Source of the DNA: Mycobacteroides saopaulense
Lineage (GTDB): Bacteria > Actinomycetota > Actinomycetes > Mycobacteriales > Mycobacteriaceae
Direction of reading: 5' to 3'
Length of the DNA stretch: 64,000 nucleotides
Assembly (NCBI RefSeq): GCF_001456355.1
Contig: NZ_CP010271.1
Coordinates: 4,402,001 to 4,466,000 of the forward strand
The notes under the pieces were generated by a model. That model ran no database searches, was not told where the DNA came from, and saw only the letters and a list, made by a program, of their open reading frames with translations. This document shows positions 32,870 through 43,000 of the stretch, one piece after another; positions within the stretch are counted from its first letter, which is position 1, and each line of letters begins with the position of its first letter. Made by a program: the position numbers and the translations under genes.

Positions 32870-33496
32870 ATGCGATCTAAATCTGACCGGGAACGCACCT
32901 TTACCGAGGTCGCTCGCCGCGAGCAGATCATCACGTGTGCCATCGAGGTCATTGCCGAGGTGGGCTATCCGCAGACCTCCGTCCGCAAGGTCGCCGAGCG
33001 CGCCGGCATCGCGATGAGCGTGGTGCTCTACCACTTCGGCACCAAGGACGGGCTCATCGAAGCGGTGATCGCCTCGATGTACAGATCCGGCATCGAGGCT
33101 GTCGCTCCTGCCCTTGAGCAGGCTCGAACGCAGACCGACAAGCTTGCGGTCTACATCCGTTCCAGCATCAAATACTTCGATACCCACCGGATACAGCTGG
33201 CCGCCTTGGCGCAGCTTGGTACCAGCTACAAGCCGCGTGCCGAAAAACCCTTGCGCGAGTTGGGATTAACACCCGAACTGGCCGAACAACTGACCAGGAT
33301 CGACCCGACAGCAATTCTTCGCGCCGGGCGCAAGACGGGTGAATTCTCTTCTTTTCCCATCGATTCCACCGCAATAGCATTGCGCGGGGCGGTCAACGCG
33401 GTGGTAGAGAAGATCCTGCAGGATCCCGATTTTGACGCCAACCGGTATGCGGAAGACGTGGTGAAGATCTTCCAGCGAGTAGTACGGGGTGGGTGA
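32870..33496 (+). CDS. TetR/AcrR family transcriptional regulator
   Basis: A 208-residue TetR protein. Residues 18-60 hold IITCAIEVIAEVGYPQTSVRKVAERAGIAMSVVLYHFGTKDGLIEAVI, the helix-turn-helix. The rest is helical, including a hydrophobic pocket-like segment. The glycosyltransferase gene follows with a 1-nt overlap (TGATG), so the regulator and enzyme are one transcription unit, and the enzyme's substrate may be the inducer. Confidence 0.9.
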   Translation: MRSKSDRERTFTEVARREQIITCAIEVIAEVGYPQTSVRKVAERAGIAMSVVLYHFGTKDGLIEAVIASMYRSGIEAVAPALEQARTQTDKLAVYIRSSIKYFDTHRIQLAALAQLGTSYKPRAEKPLRELGLTPELAEQLTRIDPTAILRAGRKTGEFSSFPIDSTAIALRGAVNAVVEKILQDPDFDANRYAEDVVKIFQRVVRGG

Positions 33497-34728
33497 TGGC
33501 ACGTGTGGTCATCGCCGCCGTCGGCAGCCACGGCGACGTCGCGCCGTTGACAGGTGTCGGTGTGCGCCTGCTTCAAGCCGGACACCACGTGACATTCGCC
33601 GCGTATGACCGCTTCGCGTCTCTATTTTCGAACTGCGGATTGGACTTTCGTGGCATATCGGAGCCGGGCGCGCCATCCGACGACGCGGATGTCAACGTCA
33701 CGAGGGGCCTTGCCGAATTTCTTGCCCCGCGCGGCATGCGGTCGCTGGGCAACGCACTGCTGACGGCGATACACGACCTACCCGCTGACATACTGCTGCT
33801 GTCACCGTTCTCCGAACTGGCCGGGCATCCACTGGCTGAGGCCAAAGGCATTCCCTCCATAGGTATTCGGATGCAGCCGTTCTCCGCAACCCGCGATTTT
33901 CCACCGGCAGCACTCGGGCCTTGGTCGGCGGGGTCGACGTGTAACCGTCTGGCATCCGACGCCGGCGCGTGGCTGGTCGATCACCTCTACGGCGGGGTGG
34001 TGGCAGGCCTTCGGCGCGATCTCGACCTACCGAAGATGTCGGGCGGCAAGCTACGCAGAATCCGATCCGATGCGCAATGGACTGTCTTGCATGGCTTCTC
34101 ACCTCATATCGTGCCCCGACCTACCGATTGGCGCCCTGGTCTGGAAGTAGCCGGGTACTGGTGGCCGGCGATTGACCCGCAGTGGCGTCCTGACGTGGAA
34201 CTCGGCAATTTTCTCGCGGCCGGCGCACCCCCTGTGTTCGTCGGTTTCGGAAGCACGATGACCTCGGCCGTACAGGCGCGGCGCATATCGGAGCTCGTGC
34301 GAGATGCATTACGCCTGGCCGGTGTGCGGGGCGTTGTGCAATCCGGCTGGGCGGGAATCGACGTCGGGGGCGACGGAATCCTGATGGTGGACGAGGTTCC
34401 GCACAGCTGGCTGTTCCCTCGGCTGGCCGCCGTCGTACATCATTGTGGTGCGGGGACAACCGCTGCGGGGTTACGTGCCGGAGTACCCACTGTCGCCGCA
34501 CCCGGCCTGGGCGATCAGCCTTTCTGGGCTCGACGATTGAGGGACCTCGGACTCAGCGCCGACACCATCGGGCAACGGACCATGACGGCCGAGCAGCTGG
34601 CCAATGCCATCCGCATCGCCGTCACCGATCAGGAACTCAGAAATCGAAACCGTCGGTTCGCCGACATCCTGGCCGCCGAAGACGGAGCCGCTCACGTTGT
34701 GTCGACTGTCGACCGATTGCTTGTTTGA
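33496..34728 (+). CDS. GT1-type glycosyltransferase (UGT-like)
   Basis: A 410-residue glycosyltransferase. ARVVIAAVGSHGDVAPLTGVGVRLLQAGHHVTFA is the N-terminal acceptor domain and VVHHCGAGTTAAGLRAGVPTVAAPGLGDQPFWARRLRDLGLS the C-terminal sugar-nucleotide binding motif with the H-C-G-A-G-T-T pattern of MGT/UGT enzymes acting on lipids, sterols or antibiotics. ATG 33496 is preferred over GTG 33493. It is co-transcribed with a TetR regulator, a common set-up for drug or lipid modification. Acceptor and sugar are unknown. Confidence 0.87.
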   Translation: MARVVIAAVGSHGDVAPLTGVGVRLLQAGHHVTFAAYDRFASLFSNCGLDFRGISEPGAPSDDADVNVTRGLAEFLAPRGMRSLGNALLTAIHDLPADILLLSPFSELAGHPLAEAKGIPSIGIRMQPFSATRDFPPAALGPWSAGSTCNRLASDAGAWLVDHLYGGVVAGLRRDLDLPKMSGGKLRRIRSDAQWTVLHGFSPHIVPRPTDWRPGLEVAGYWWPAIDPQWRPDVELGNFLAAGAPPVFVGFGSTMTSAVQARRISELVRDALRLAGVRGVVQSGWAGIDVGGDGILMVDEVPHSWLFPRLAAVVHHCGAGTTAAGLRAGVPTVAAPGLGDQPFWARRLRDLGLSADTIGQRTMTAEQLANAIRIAVTDQELRNRNRRFADILAAEDGAAHVVSTVDRLLV

Positions 34729-34841
34729 GCCTGCTCCCAGGCAGGAGGCCAAGGAAGTCCGCGACACCCCTCGTGAGTCAGTCCACCGCATCTGCGCTGT
34801 GTGAACTCGGTCGCGGTCTCCTGGGCCGTACCCGCCAACAG

Positions 34842-34868
34842 AATTACGGCAACAGTGTTGCCGTAATT
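34842..34868. promoter_or_regulatory. Perfect 27-bp operator palindrome upstream of TetR gene
   Basis: Arms aattacggcaaca and tgttgccgtaatt (13 bp each) flank a single central g. It abuts the -35-like TTGCCC (34867-34872), which is 17 nt from the -10-like CATACT (34890-34895); GTG 34903 lies 7 nt further. The arrangement fits autorepression by the adjacent TetR protein. Confidence 0.68.
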
Positions 34869-34902
34869 GCCCCGCGCTGTCAAGACGGACATACTGGCGG
34901 GC

Positions 34903-35565
34903 GTGACGGACGAGCGACGAACGCGTGGCCGCCCGCCCCTGCCCATGGATTCGATCGTCGAGGCGGCGTTACGGATCGTGGACGAGGAAGGGGGCGAGGC
35001 GCTGTCCATGCGCGCCCTGGCACGCCGGCTCGATACCGGTACGGCAACCATCTACCGGCGGTTCGAGAACCGCACCGAACTCGTCGCACACGTCGTGGAT
35101 CGGGTATTCGGCGAGATCGACTTCGATGACGAGGAGCTCGCCGCCATGGACTGGCAACGCGCGTGCGCGCTGTCTGCCCGCGCGTTGTTCGATGCCATGC
35201 GGCGCCACCCGAATGTCGCGATACTGCTGGCCGATCAGCTGCCCGTGGGGCCGAAGGTTTTCACGCTGCGCGAACGCACGCTCAAGCTGTTCGTCAATGC
35301 AGGATTCACCCCGGCGGACGCCGCCCGCATATACACAACCGTGGGCCGATACGTCTTGGGTTTCGCGACACAGCTGGGTGTGGAACACAAAAGCCGCGGC
35401 ACCGATCCCGCGCTGCTCATGCGGCTTGTGCAAGGCCTCGACATGGCCGACTTCCCCATGACGCTCGCCATCGGGCAGTCTCTGGCCGTGTCGATCGAGG
35501 ATGACTTCGAGTTTGGCCTAGGGCTCCTGATCGTGGGCCTGGAACGGCTGCACGACAGCGTGTAG
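34903..35565 (+). CDS. TetR/AcrR family transcriptional regulator (TetR C-terminal all-alpha type)
   Basis: A 220-residue regulator. VTDERRTRGRPPLPMDSIVEAALRIVDEEGGEALSMRALARRLDTGTATIYRRFENRTELVAHVVDR is a TetR helix-turn-helix of the kind seen in tetracycline-repressor-like proteins; the C-terminal all-helical part has YVLGFATQLGVEHKSRG. GTG 34903 is chosen over 34867 because a promoter and operator fill the intervening sequence. Immediately downstream are remnants of a hydrolase gene on the other strand. Confidence 0.87.
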   Translation: MTDERRTRGRPPLPMDSIVEAALRIVDEEGGEALSMRALARRLDTGTATIYRRFENRTELVAHVVDRVFGEIDFDDEELAAMDWQRACALSARALFDAMRRHPNVAILLADQLPVGPKVFTLRERTLKLFVNAGFTPADAARIYTTVGRYVLGFATQLGVEHKSRGTDPALLMRLVQGLDMADFPMTLAIGQSLAVSIEDDFEFGLGLLIVGLERLHDSV

Positions 35566-35747
35566 CCGTTCCACACGTGCTTCTTGAAGAAGGGGATCAC
35601 CCCGGCCAATGCCAGCGCCACCGGCTCCGGCTTGTCATAGAGGTCGTAGTGCGACCAGCCCTGCGCGACGACGAGTTGCTTATCCTTGGACGCTGCCCGG
35701 CGGATGATCTCCAGTCCGTCTCGATACGAGCCGAAGGCACCCGGGTC
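35566..35747 (-). pseudogene. 3' remnant of an alpha/beta-hydrolase gene
   Basis: On the minus strand one frame reads GAFGSYRDGLEIIRRAASKD, then VVAQGWSHYDLYDKPEPVAL, then AGVIPFFKKHVWNGY. The SHYDLYDKPE stretch with the catalytic-type His is the C-terminal signature of DLH/YcjY-like hydrolases that form xylan-esterase-like groups. An in-frame stop at 35748-35750 ends the reading upstream, and there is no start or body of the gene, so about 60 codons remain. The usual stop after the last helix is lost and the frame runs into the antisense of the TetR gene. Confidence 0.6.
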
Positions 35748-35902
35748 TCAACCTGTATGTCATGACCGCCGAGCCGAATTCCACCACAGCCGAGCGGCTC
35801 ACACTTCTCGGAAGTTGGGCCGTCACCGACCGACAAGCCGAGTCGGCGGAGAGCGCTCCCACCGACCTTTCCCCTTCCTGAGGTACGGCGGGAGCACCGC
35901 AG

Positions 35903-35908
35903 TAGGGT
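35903..35908 (+). promoter_or_regulatory. -10 box for predicted leaderless membrane-protein mRNA
   Basis: TAGGGT, a common mycobacterial -10 form, is followed by 6 nt and ATG 35915; no Shine-Dalgarno is present. Confidence 0.5.
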
Positions 35909-35914
35909 CGAGTG

Positions 35915-36358
35915 ATGATCAGCACCGGCCCCGCACTCAGCACCGCCACGGCGGTAACACTGCTCGCGGCCGGACTCATCTTCCTTCTCGCACTGGTACT
36001 CGGTATCTGGAAATACCGCCAGATGCTCACCAGCCCAGATCATCTCGCACACCCCTACGTCGATATCGCCCATCGCGCCGCACTGCTCTACTCGTTCGCC
36101 ACCTTGCTCACCGCGGTATTCGTCGAGTTGAGCGCGTGGCCCGCCTGGGTGAACATCACCGCCGCGATGGTCCTGGTGTTCTTCTTCGTGGCCGCTATCG
36201 CCAGCTACATCCTCCACGGGGCACTGCGCGACACCACCAATCAGCTCGAAAATCCCGGCGCGGGAATCTACCTGTCCATGGCCCTGTTGATCGGCGGCGA
36301 GATCGGCGGATTCGCAGTGCTACTCACCGGATTCATACGTGCCCAATGGTTCTCGTAA
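35915..36358 (+). CDS. Four-helix membrane protein of unknown function
   Basis: A 147-residue protein with four hydrophobic segments (about residues 12-30, 48-72, 76-98, 115-138). Charged loops are short; YRQMLTSPDHLAHPYVDIAHRAAL lies between helices 1 and 2. No family motif recognised. It converges with the methyltransferase gene (3' ends 18 nt apart). Confidence 0.7.
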   Translation: MISTGPALSTATAVTLLAAGLIFLLALVLGIWKYRQMLTSPDHLAHPYVDIAHRAALLYSFATLLTAVFVELSAWPAWVNITAAMVLVFFFVAAIASYILHGALRDTTNQLENPGAGIYLSMALLIGGEIGGFAVLLTGFIRAQWFS

Positions 36359-36375
36359 TCGCGCCGACCAATCCA

Positions 36376-37050
36376 TCACCAGACGTATGGCATCAGGCGA
36401 TAACGGGCCCGCTGCGTGTACTCGCGGTAGCCGTCCAACCGCTCGATGAGTAGCTCTTCCTCGTCACGGATGCGCACGACGAGCATGAGCAGGCCCGGCG
36501 CCGCGCAGACCAGCCCCCAGTACGAGCCGAGTGCCAGCGGAAATCCCACGATGGTAATCACGTTGCCCGTGTACATCGGATGCCGCACGAGCTCATACAG
36601 TCCGGTGGTGACCAGCGGCTGGTCGGCTTCCACCTGAACAGTGGATGCCGCAAAGCTGTTCTGAATGACCACCAAACTCGTCACCCCCAGCCCAAGGGCA
36701 ACCAGCACATCACCGACCACACAGATCGCCGCGGGCACCGGGGACCAGCCGAAGCGATGGTCAAGGGCACTGACCATCACCATGGCCACCAACGACAAGT
36801 ACCAGCCACCGATGAGTACCTTTTGCAATGTCCTGGTTTCTGCCGCAGGGCCCGCGCGCTTACGGCGCTGATGCGCTGCCGGATCCGCCCTCTGCAGGTA
36901 GATACTCGGGATCCAGGTCGACAACGCGAACACCACCAGAAACGCCCATGCCTGCCAGTAGGTGAATGTTCCGGCAAGCAGGAACAGCACCAATCCCAAC
37001 ACCGCGAGCTCGACAATCCCGAATGCCACCACTCTGGCAACGGCTTTCAC
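36376..37050 (-). CDS. Isoprenylcysteine carboxyl methyltransferase (ICMT)-like membrane protein
   Basis: A 224-residue integral membrane protein. LVTTGLYELVRHPMYTGNVITIVGFPLALGS is the signature (G-x-Y-x-x-V-R-H-P-x-Y-x-G) and LLMLVVRIRDEEELLIERLDGYREYTQRARYRLMPYVW the E-E-L-x-x-x-x-x-x-Y-x-x-Y C-terminus. These bind SAM and are thought to methylate small membrane-associated molecules or quinones in bacteria. GTG 37050 is preferred because aggagg lies 5 nt upstream; GTG 37068 is possible. It lies just after the NRPS genes on the same strand, 15 nt past the stop, so it may be co-transcribed with them. Confidence 0.82.
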   Translation of the reverse strand: MKAVARVVAFGIVELAVLGLVLFLLAGTFTYWQAWAFLVVFALSTWIPSIYLQRADPAAHQRRKRAGPAAETRTLQKVLIGGWYLSLVAMVMVSALDHRFGWSPVPAAICVVGDVLVALGLGVTSLVVIQNSFAASTVQVEADQPLVTTGLYELVRHPMYTGNVITIVGFPLALGSYWGLVCAAPGLLMLVVRIRDEEELLIERLDGYREYTQRARYRLMPYVW

Positions 37051-37064
37051 GCGTCCTCCTGTCG

Positions 37065-40000
37065 TCACCGTGCGTGGGTGTTTTCCAACTGCTGGGCCAG
37101 GCTTCTGACCGACGGGGCATCGAACAGCGCGAGCATCGTCAGATTGGCATCCAGGGCGGTGTTGATCGCTGCGACCACACGCATCGACCCAAGCGAGTCG
37201 CCGCCCAAGTCGAAGAACGAATCGTCGACCCCAACACGGTCCACCCCCAACACGTGGGCGAAGATGCTGGACAGGATCTGTTCGTTCAAGGTGGACGGAG
37301 GGCAGTATGTCCCGCTGGTCTCCCTAGCTTCGACAGACGGCGCCACAGCTCGCTCAGTCCAGCCACGCCACCGTTCTCCCCAGGTTGTGTTCAACAGACC
37401 CAGAGCCGACAGCCGGCGACTCGGGTGCGCGGTCATCGCCACCAGAACCTGTGTGAACCGCCCGATCAGCTCTTCGATGCTCTCGGCATCGAAGACATCC
37501 GTGTCGTACTGGACGCGAAGCTCCAACTCGCGACCCGGCCCGGCCTGCACTGCGATGGGATAGTGGTAGTAATCGCGACTGCTGAACCCGGTAATCGCCA
37601 ACCCGTTGATATCCGAGGCCGTCCCGGTGTCGGTCGGGTAGTTCTCGTACACGAAGACCGTGTCGAACAGCCTGTCCTGGCCGGTGATGCGGTGGATGTC
37701 GCTGAGCGCCAGGTGTTGATGCTCGAGGGTGTCGTTGTGCGTATTTTGCAACTGCCGCAACAGGTCCGCGGTGGTGGTGGTCGGTGTGAGAGTCGCGCGC
37801 ACCGGGATGGTGTTGATCAGCAGGCCCACCATCGATTCCGCGCCGAGCACCTCGGCCGGTCGCCCCGAGACCGTGGTACCGAATGCGATATCGGACTGGC
37901 CGGTCAGTGAGCTCAGCAGCAGCGCCCAGGCCCCCTGCAGCACGATGCTGACCGTGGTCTGATGCGAGCGCGCCAATTTCGTAAGGGCCCGAGTAGTTTT
38001 CGATGGCACCCGGAAGGAGTCGACACTGCGCCTGCCAAACTGCAATTTCTGGGGTGGGCCAACGAGCACTGGGGTATCGAAACCTGCGAGCGCCTCACGC
38101 CATGCCGCGTGGGCGGTGCTGTGGTCGCGTTCGGCCAGCCAGGTGACAAAGCTTCGATACGACGCCGCCGCAGGCAGCCGCATACCGTGATACCCGGCAA
38201 AAATCTCCTGCATCAGAATCGGCATCGACCAGCCGTCGAGCACGATGTGATGGTTCGTGAGCACAAACCGGTATCGGTCTTCTCCGACGCGGATGAGCAC
38301 GGCCCGGAATGCCGGCTGCTCCGCGAGATCGCAGACGGCGGCGCGCTCGGCGACACAGATCTGCTCGATCTGCTCGTCTACGCCGAAACCTGGTCCATCG
38401 TCGGTCAGCTCGACGTATCGCCAGGGCGCGGCGGGATCAGCCGGGATGATCTGCAACGGTTGTTCGAACTGGTCGCAGAAGCGGGCCGCCAGGTGCGGGT
38501 GCCGGGCAACCACCGCCTGCACGGCATCGCCGAGTTTGGCCGGATCGAGCGGGCCGCTCAACGCGATATCGAACTGCACCGCGTACACATCGTCCCCGGA
38601 GCAATTCGCGAGGCCCGCATGAAACAGCAGTCCCTGCTGCAAGGGGGTCAGCGGCAGCACATCAGCGATCGGGAATTGGCGCTGCAACCCGTCGATCTGC
38701 TGCTGGCCGAGCCTGGCAGGAAGGATATCCGAGGGAGTCAATCCCCCTCCGCCCCTTCGCACATGGGCGCAGATTCCGGCCAGGGCATCGAACCACAATC
38801 GATTGATCCGAGTGACCGCCATGCGATCTAGCGCCGTCGGCGCCCATGTCCAGGTGGCATTCAAGTGTGGGCCGGTGTCGGTATCGATGGTGACCGCGTT
38901 GAGCTCGACGGTGTGCGGCAAGGCGATGGGCATCGCACCGGCCGCGCTGCTCAGCGACACTCCTTCTTGACTGAAACGCCATACATCTCCGGACGCGTAG
39001 GCCGCCGGAGCGCCGAGTCGTCCGAGGTAGTTGAATCCGATGGCGGGGTCGGTTTCGGGAAGATCCACCTCGGGATTCAGATAACGCAACAACCCATAGG
39101 TCAGGCCATCAGGCAGAGCCCGCAGCTGCTCCTTGGCATCCTTGATCACCGCACCCAAGGCCGCATCCCCGGCCACCACCTGCGTCCAACGCAACCCACC
39201 CACAGCCAACGACACCGGATACTTCGTGGTGAACCACCCCACCGTGCGCGACAAATCCACACCGCCATCGCCGGCCCCACCCAGCTGCGCCAACTCCTCC
39301 TGACGACCATGGCCTTCCACATCAATCGCAATCGGGGCCGCGCCAGTTCCCAGGTGTTGTGCCCACGCCAAAGCAAAGGCAATCAAAAGAATCTCGTGTA
39401 CGCCTGCGTGGAACGCCGCGGGCACCTCACCGAGCAGCATGTGCGTGGTCTCGGCATCCAGAAACTCCGTCAAGTACCCCGCCGTGGCGAACGTATCCTC
39501 GTCAGGCTTGGGCGCCGCCAAAGCCGACGGGATCGCACCCACCTGCCGCCAGGCCTCAGCCTGACTGGTCACGTCCGGAAGAAGAGCATATTCGGCCAAC
39601 CGATCGGCCCACCGCCGAAACGATGTGCCCGGTGGCGGTAGCAGCACCTGCTGCCCACCGCGCAGCTGCGTCGAGGCGATGGTCAAGTCTTCCAGGAGGA
39701 TTCGCCAGGAGACGCCGTCGACGGCCAGGTGGTGCACAATCAGCACCAGCTGACTCGTCGATGCCACCCACAGCGCACTGAGCATCACCCCGGCCGCCGG
39801 ATCCAACCGCGACCGCGCCGCCACCACAGCCTCATCACCCAGCACATCCACCGTCTGCACACACCCAGCGGCATCCACCGACCCCGGCTCAGGAACCGTC
39901 AACAACCAGCCACCAACACCGTCATCCTCAGCACGCAACCGCAACATCGCATGCCGATCAAGCAACGCCTGCAACAAGATGACCACCGCAGCCTCAGTCA

Positions 40001-43000
40001 CCCCACCAGGAGCCTGCAACACCACCGTCTGATTGAACTCACCAATCGGCCCCTCAATCCCCCTGAGCCACCGCATAATCGGCGTCGCAACCACCGAACC
40101 AACACCCTCATCAGCCACAGCGTCGGTGCTATCGGCCATCCTGACCACCCGCGCCAACCGGGCCACCGTCTGCTGCACGAAAATGTCGCGGGGGCGCCCG
40201 ACCAGACCCGCGCCGTGGGCGCGCCAGACAACCTGGATGGCCGAGATGCTGTCGCCGCCCAGGTCGAAGAACGAGTCGTCGACACCAACACGTTCTAGGC
40301 CCAACACCTGCGCATAGATGCCTGCCAGGATCTCCTCAATGAGTGTCCCCGGAGCGCGGTAATGATCGATATCGGCGTATTCCGGTGCGGGTAGGGCCTT
40401 CTTGTCGAGTTTTCCGTTGACCGTCAGCGGCAACACCGTCAGCGAAACCACTGCGGCAGGCACCATGTAGCTCGGAAGACGCTCGGCCAATTGTGTACGG
40501 ATCTTGTTCGGATCGGCGCCACCGGTGATGTACCCGACCAATCGCTTGTCGCCGGGTCGATCCTCTCGGGCGATCACCGCCGCCTGCTCGACCCCGTCCA
40601 GAGCCATCAACGCCGACTGGATCTCACCGAGCTCGATGCGATGGCCCCGGATCTTGACCTGCTCATCGGCACGACCGGCATACTGCAGTTGTCCGTTGGC
40701 ACCCCAGCACGCCATGTCACCGGTGCGGTACATCCGGGTGCCCGGTTCCCCGAACACACAGGCCACGAATCGGGAGGCGGTCAGACCGGTCCGGCCCACA
40801 TAGCCATAACCCAAACCCGCACCGGCCACATACAACTCGCCGACCACACCGGCTGGGACCGGACGCAACCACCCATCGAGCACGAAGAAGCCCAGGTGAG
40901 CCAGTGGTACCCCAATCGGGCTGACGGTACCCTCCAGGTCGGCGGCAACGACCTCACGGAACGAGGCATGCACCGTCGTCTCGGTGATCCCATACATATT
41001 GATCAAGCGCGGCATCAGCGGATGCCGCTCCAGCCACGGCTTCAAGCGCTGGGGCTCCAACGCCTCGCCGCCGAACACCACCACCTCCAGACCCAGCTGT
41101 CCGAGCGGCTCAACAGCCAGCGCGTCCACGGTCTGCAGCGCATAGAACGCCGACGGCGTCTGACTCAGCACACTGACCTGCTCATCGATCAGTAGTTCAT
41201 GAAATTCTTCCGGCGACCGCACCACCGACTCGGACACAATCACCAGCCGCCCACCATGCAGCAGCGCGCCGAAGATCTCCCACACCGAGAAATCGAACGC
41301 CAACGAATGGCTTTGCGCCCACACCTGCCCTGCCGACAACTCCAGATCGCCGTCTACCGCGTGCAGGAGTCGGGTGACGTTCCCATGCGGAACAGCAACA
41401 CCTTTCGGCACACCGGTAGTACCGGAGGTGTAAATTACATACGCGACGTCATCGGCGCGCAGTTCGGCCATCGGGGCACTCGCCGGTTGGACGGTCACCT
41501 CCGGATCATGGACATCGACAACAGCCACCCCACACTTGTCCAATCGTCCCGCCAGCTCGGCGGTGGTCACCGCGACAACCGGCTCGGCGTCGGACAGCAC
41601 GAACTCCAGCCGCGCATCGGGCACCGAGGGATCGATCGGCACATACGCCGCACCGGTCTTCAGCACACCCATGATGGCCACGACAGCCTCGATCGACCGG
41701 GAGAAAAGCAACGCCACCCGCTCCCCCGGACCCGCTCCGCACCCGATAAGCAAGTGTGCCAGCCGATTCGACGCCTCATCCAACTCCAGATACGAGAGAT
41801 GGGCGCCCTCGAAACAGACTGCGACCGCTCCGGGCACACGAGACACCTGTTGCGCGAACAAAGCCGGAATCGACACCGAAGCTATGGGTTTCGCCAACGC
41901 CGCCCGGTTACTCCACTCATCCAGCTGCGCGAGCTCTGCGGCGTCCAAGACCTCGATCGCCGACAACGTCCGGGCCGGGTCCGTGGCCATGGTCTCGAGT
42001 ACACGTTGTAATCGATCGACCAGGGTCTCGACACTGCTGCGGTCGAACACATCGGTGCGGTACTCGACCGTCCCCGAAATACCTTTGGCCTCAACGGCTT
42101 CGGTCCATGATTCCGCCAATGAGAACGAGAGGTCCATACGTGCCGAGTGCGTGTCCAGCGGGAGCTGAGTCAGACGAAGATCCGCCAAAGCCAATCCACC
42201 GTCGGTATCGCCGACCTGCCCGGGCATATTCTGCCAAGCCAGCATCACCTGCACGAGAGGATGATGGGTCAGCGACCGCGCCGGGTTGAGTCGCTCGACG
42301 ATCACTTCGAACGGCACGTCCTGGTTCTCAAAAGCCCCCAGGCTTCGGGCTCGTACCTGAGCCAGTACCTGGGCGACGGTGGGGTCGCCGGCAAGATCGA
42401 CCCGCAGCACCAGGGTATTGACGAAGAAGCCGATCAGTTCATCCAACGCCGGATCTCGACGCCCTGCGATCGGGAATCCCACCGCCACATCAGAACTCGC
42501 ACTGAGCTTGGAGAACAACACTGCCAGGGCTGCCTGGACGACCATGAAGCTGGTCGCATTGTGCTCCCGCGCCAGCCGATTGACCTGCTGCTGCAGCTCC
42601 GCCGGCCACTCCACATTCACCCGTGTGCCTCTTTGATCGGCCACCAACGGATAGGGACGGTCGGTCGGCAACGCCAACCTCTCCGGCATCCCGGCCAACA
42701 CGTCTTCCCAGAATGCCAGCTGCCGAGATATGCGGCTGTCGCTGTCATCCAGGTCGCCTAGCTGTGCGCGCTGCCATAGCGTGTAATCCGCGTACTGGAC
42801 AGCCAGCGGCTTCCGGTCAGGGACTTGTCCCGCGCATCGACTCGCGTAGGCCACCCCCAGATCGGACACCAACGGGCCGATCGACCAGCCATCGGCAGCG
42901 ATATGGTGCACCACCGCTACCAACACATGATCGTCCTCCGCGATACGTAATAGCTTTGCATTCAGCGGTATCTCGGTCGAAAGGTCGAAGCTGCGCTGAG

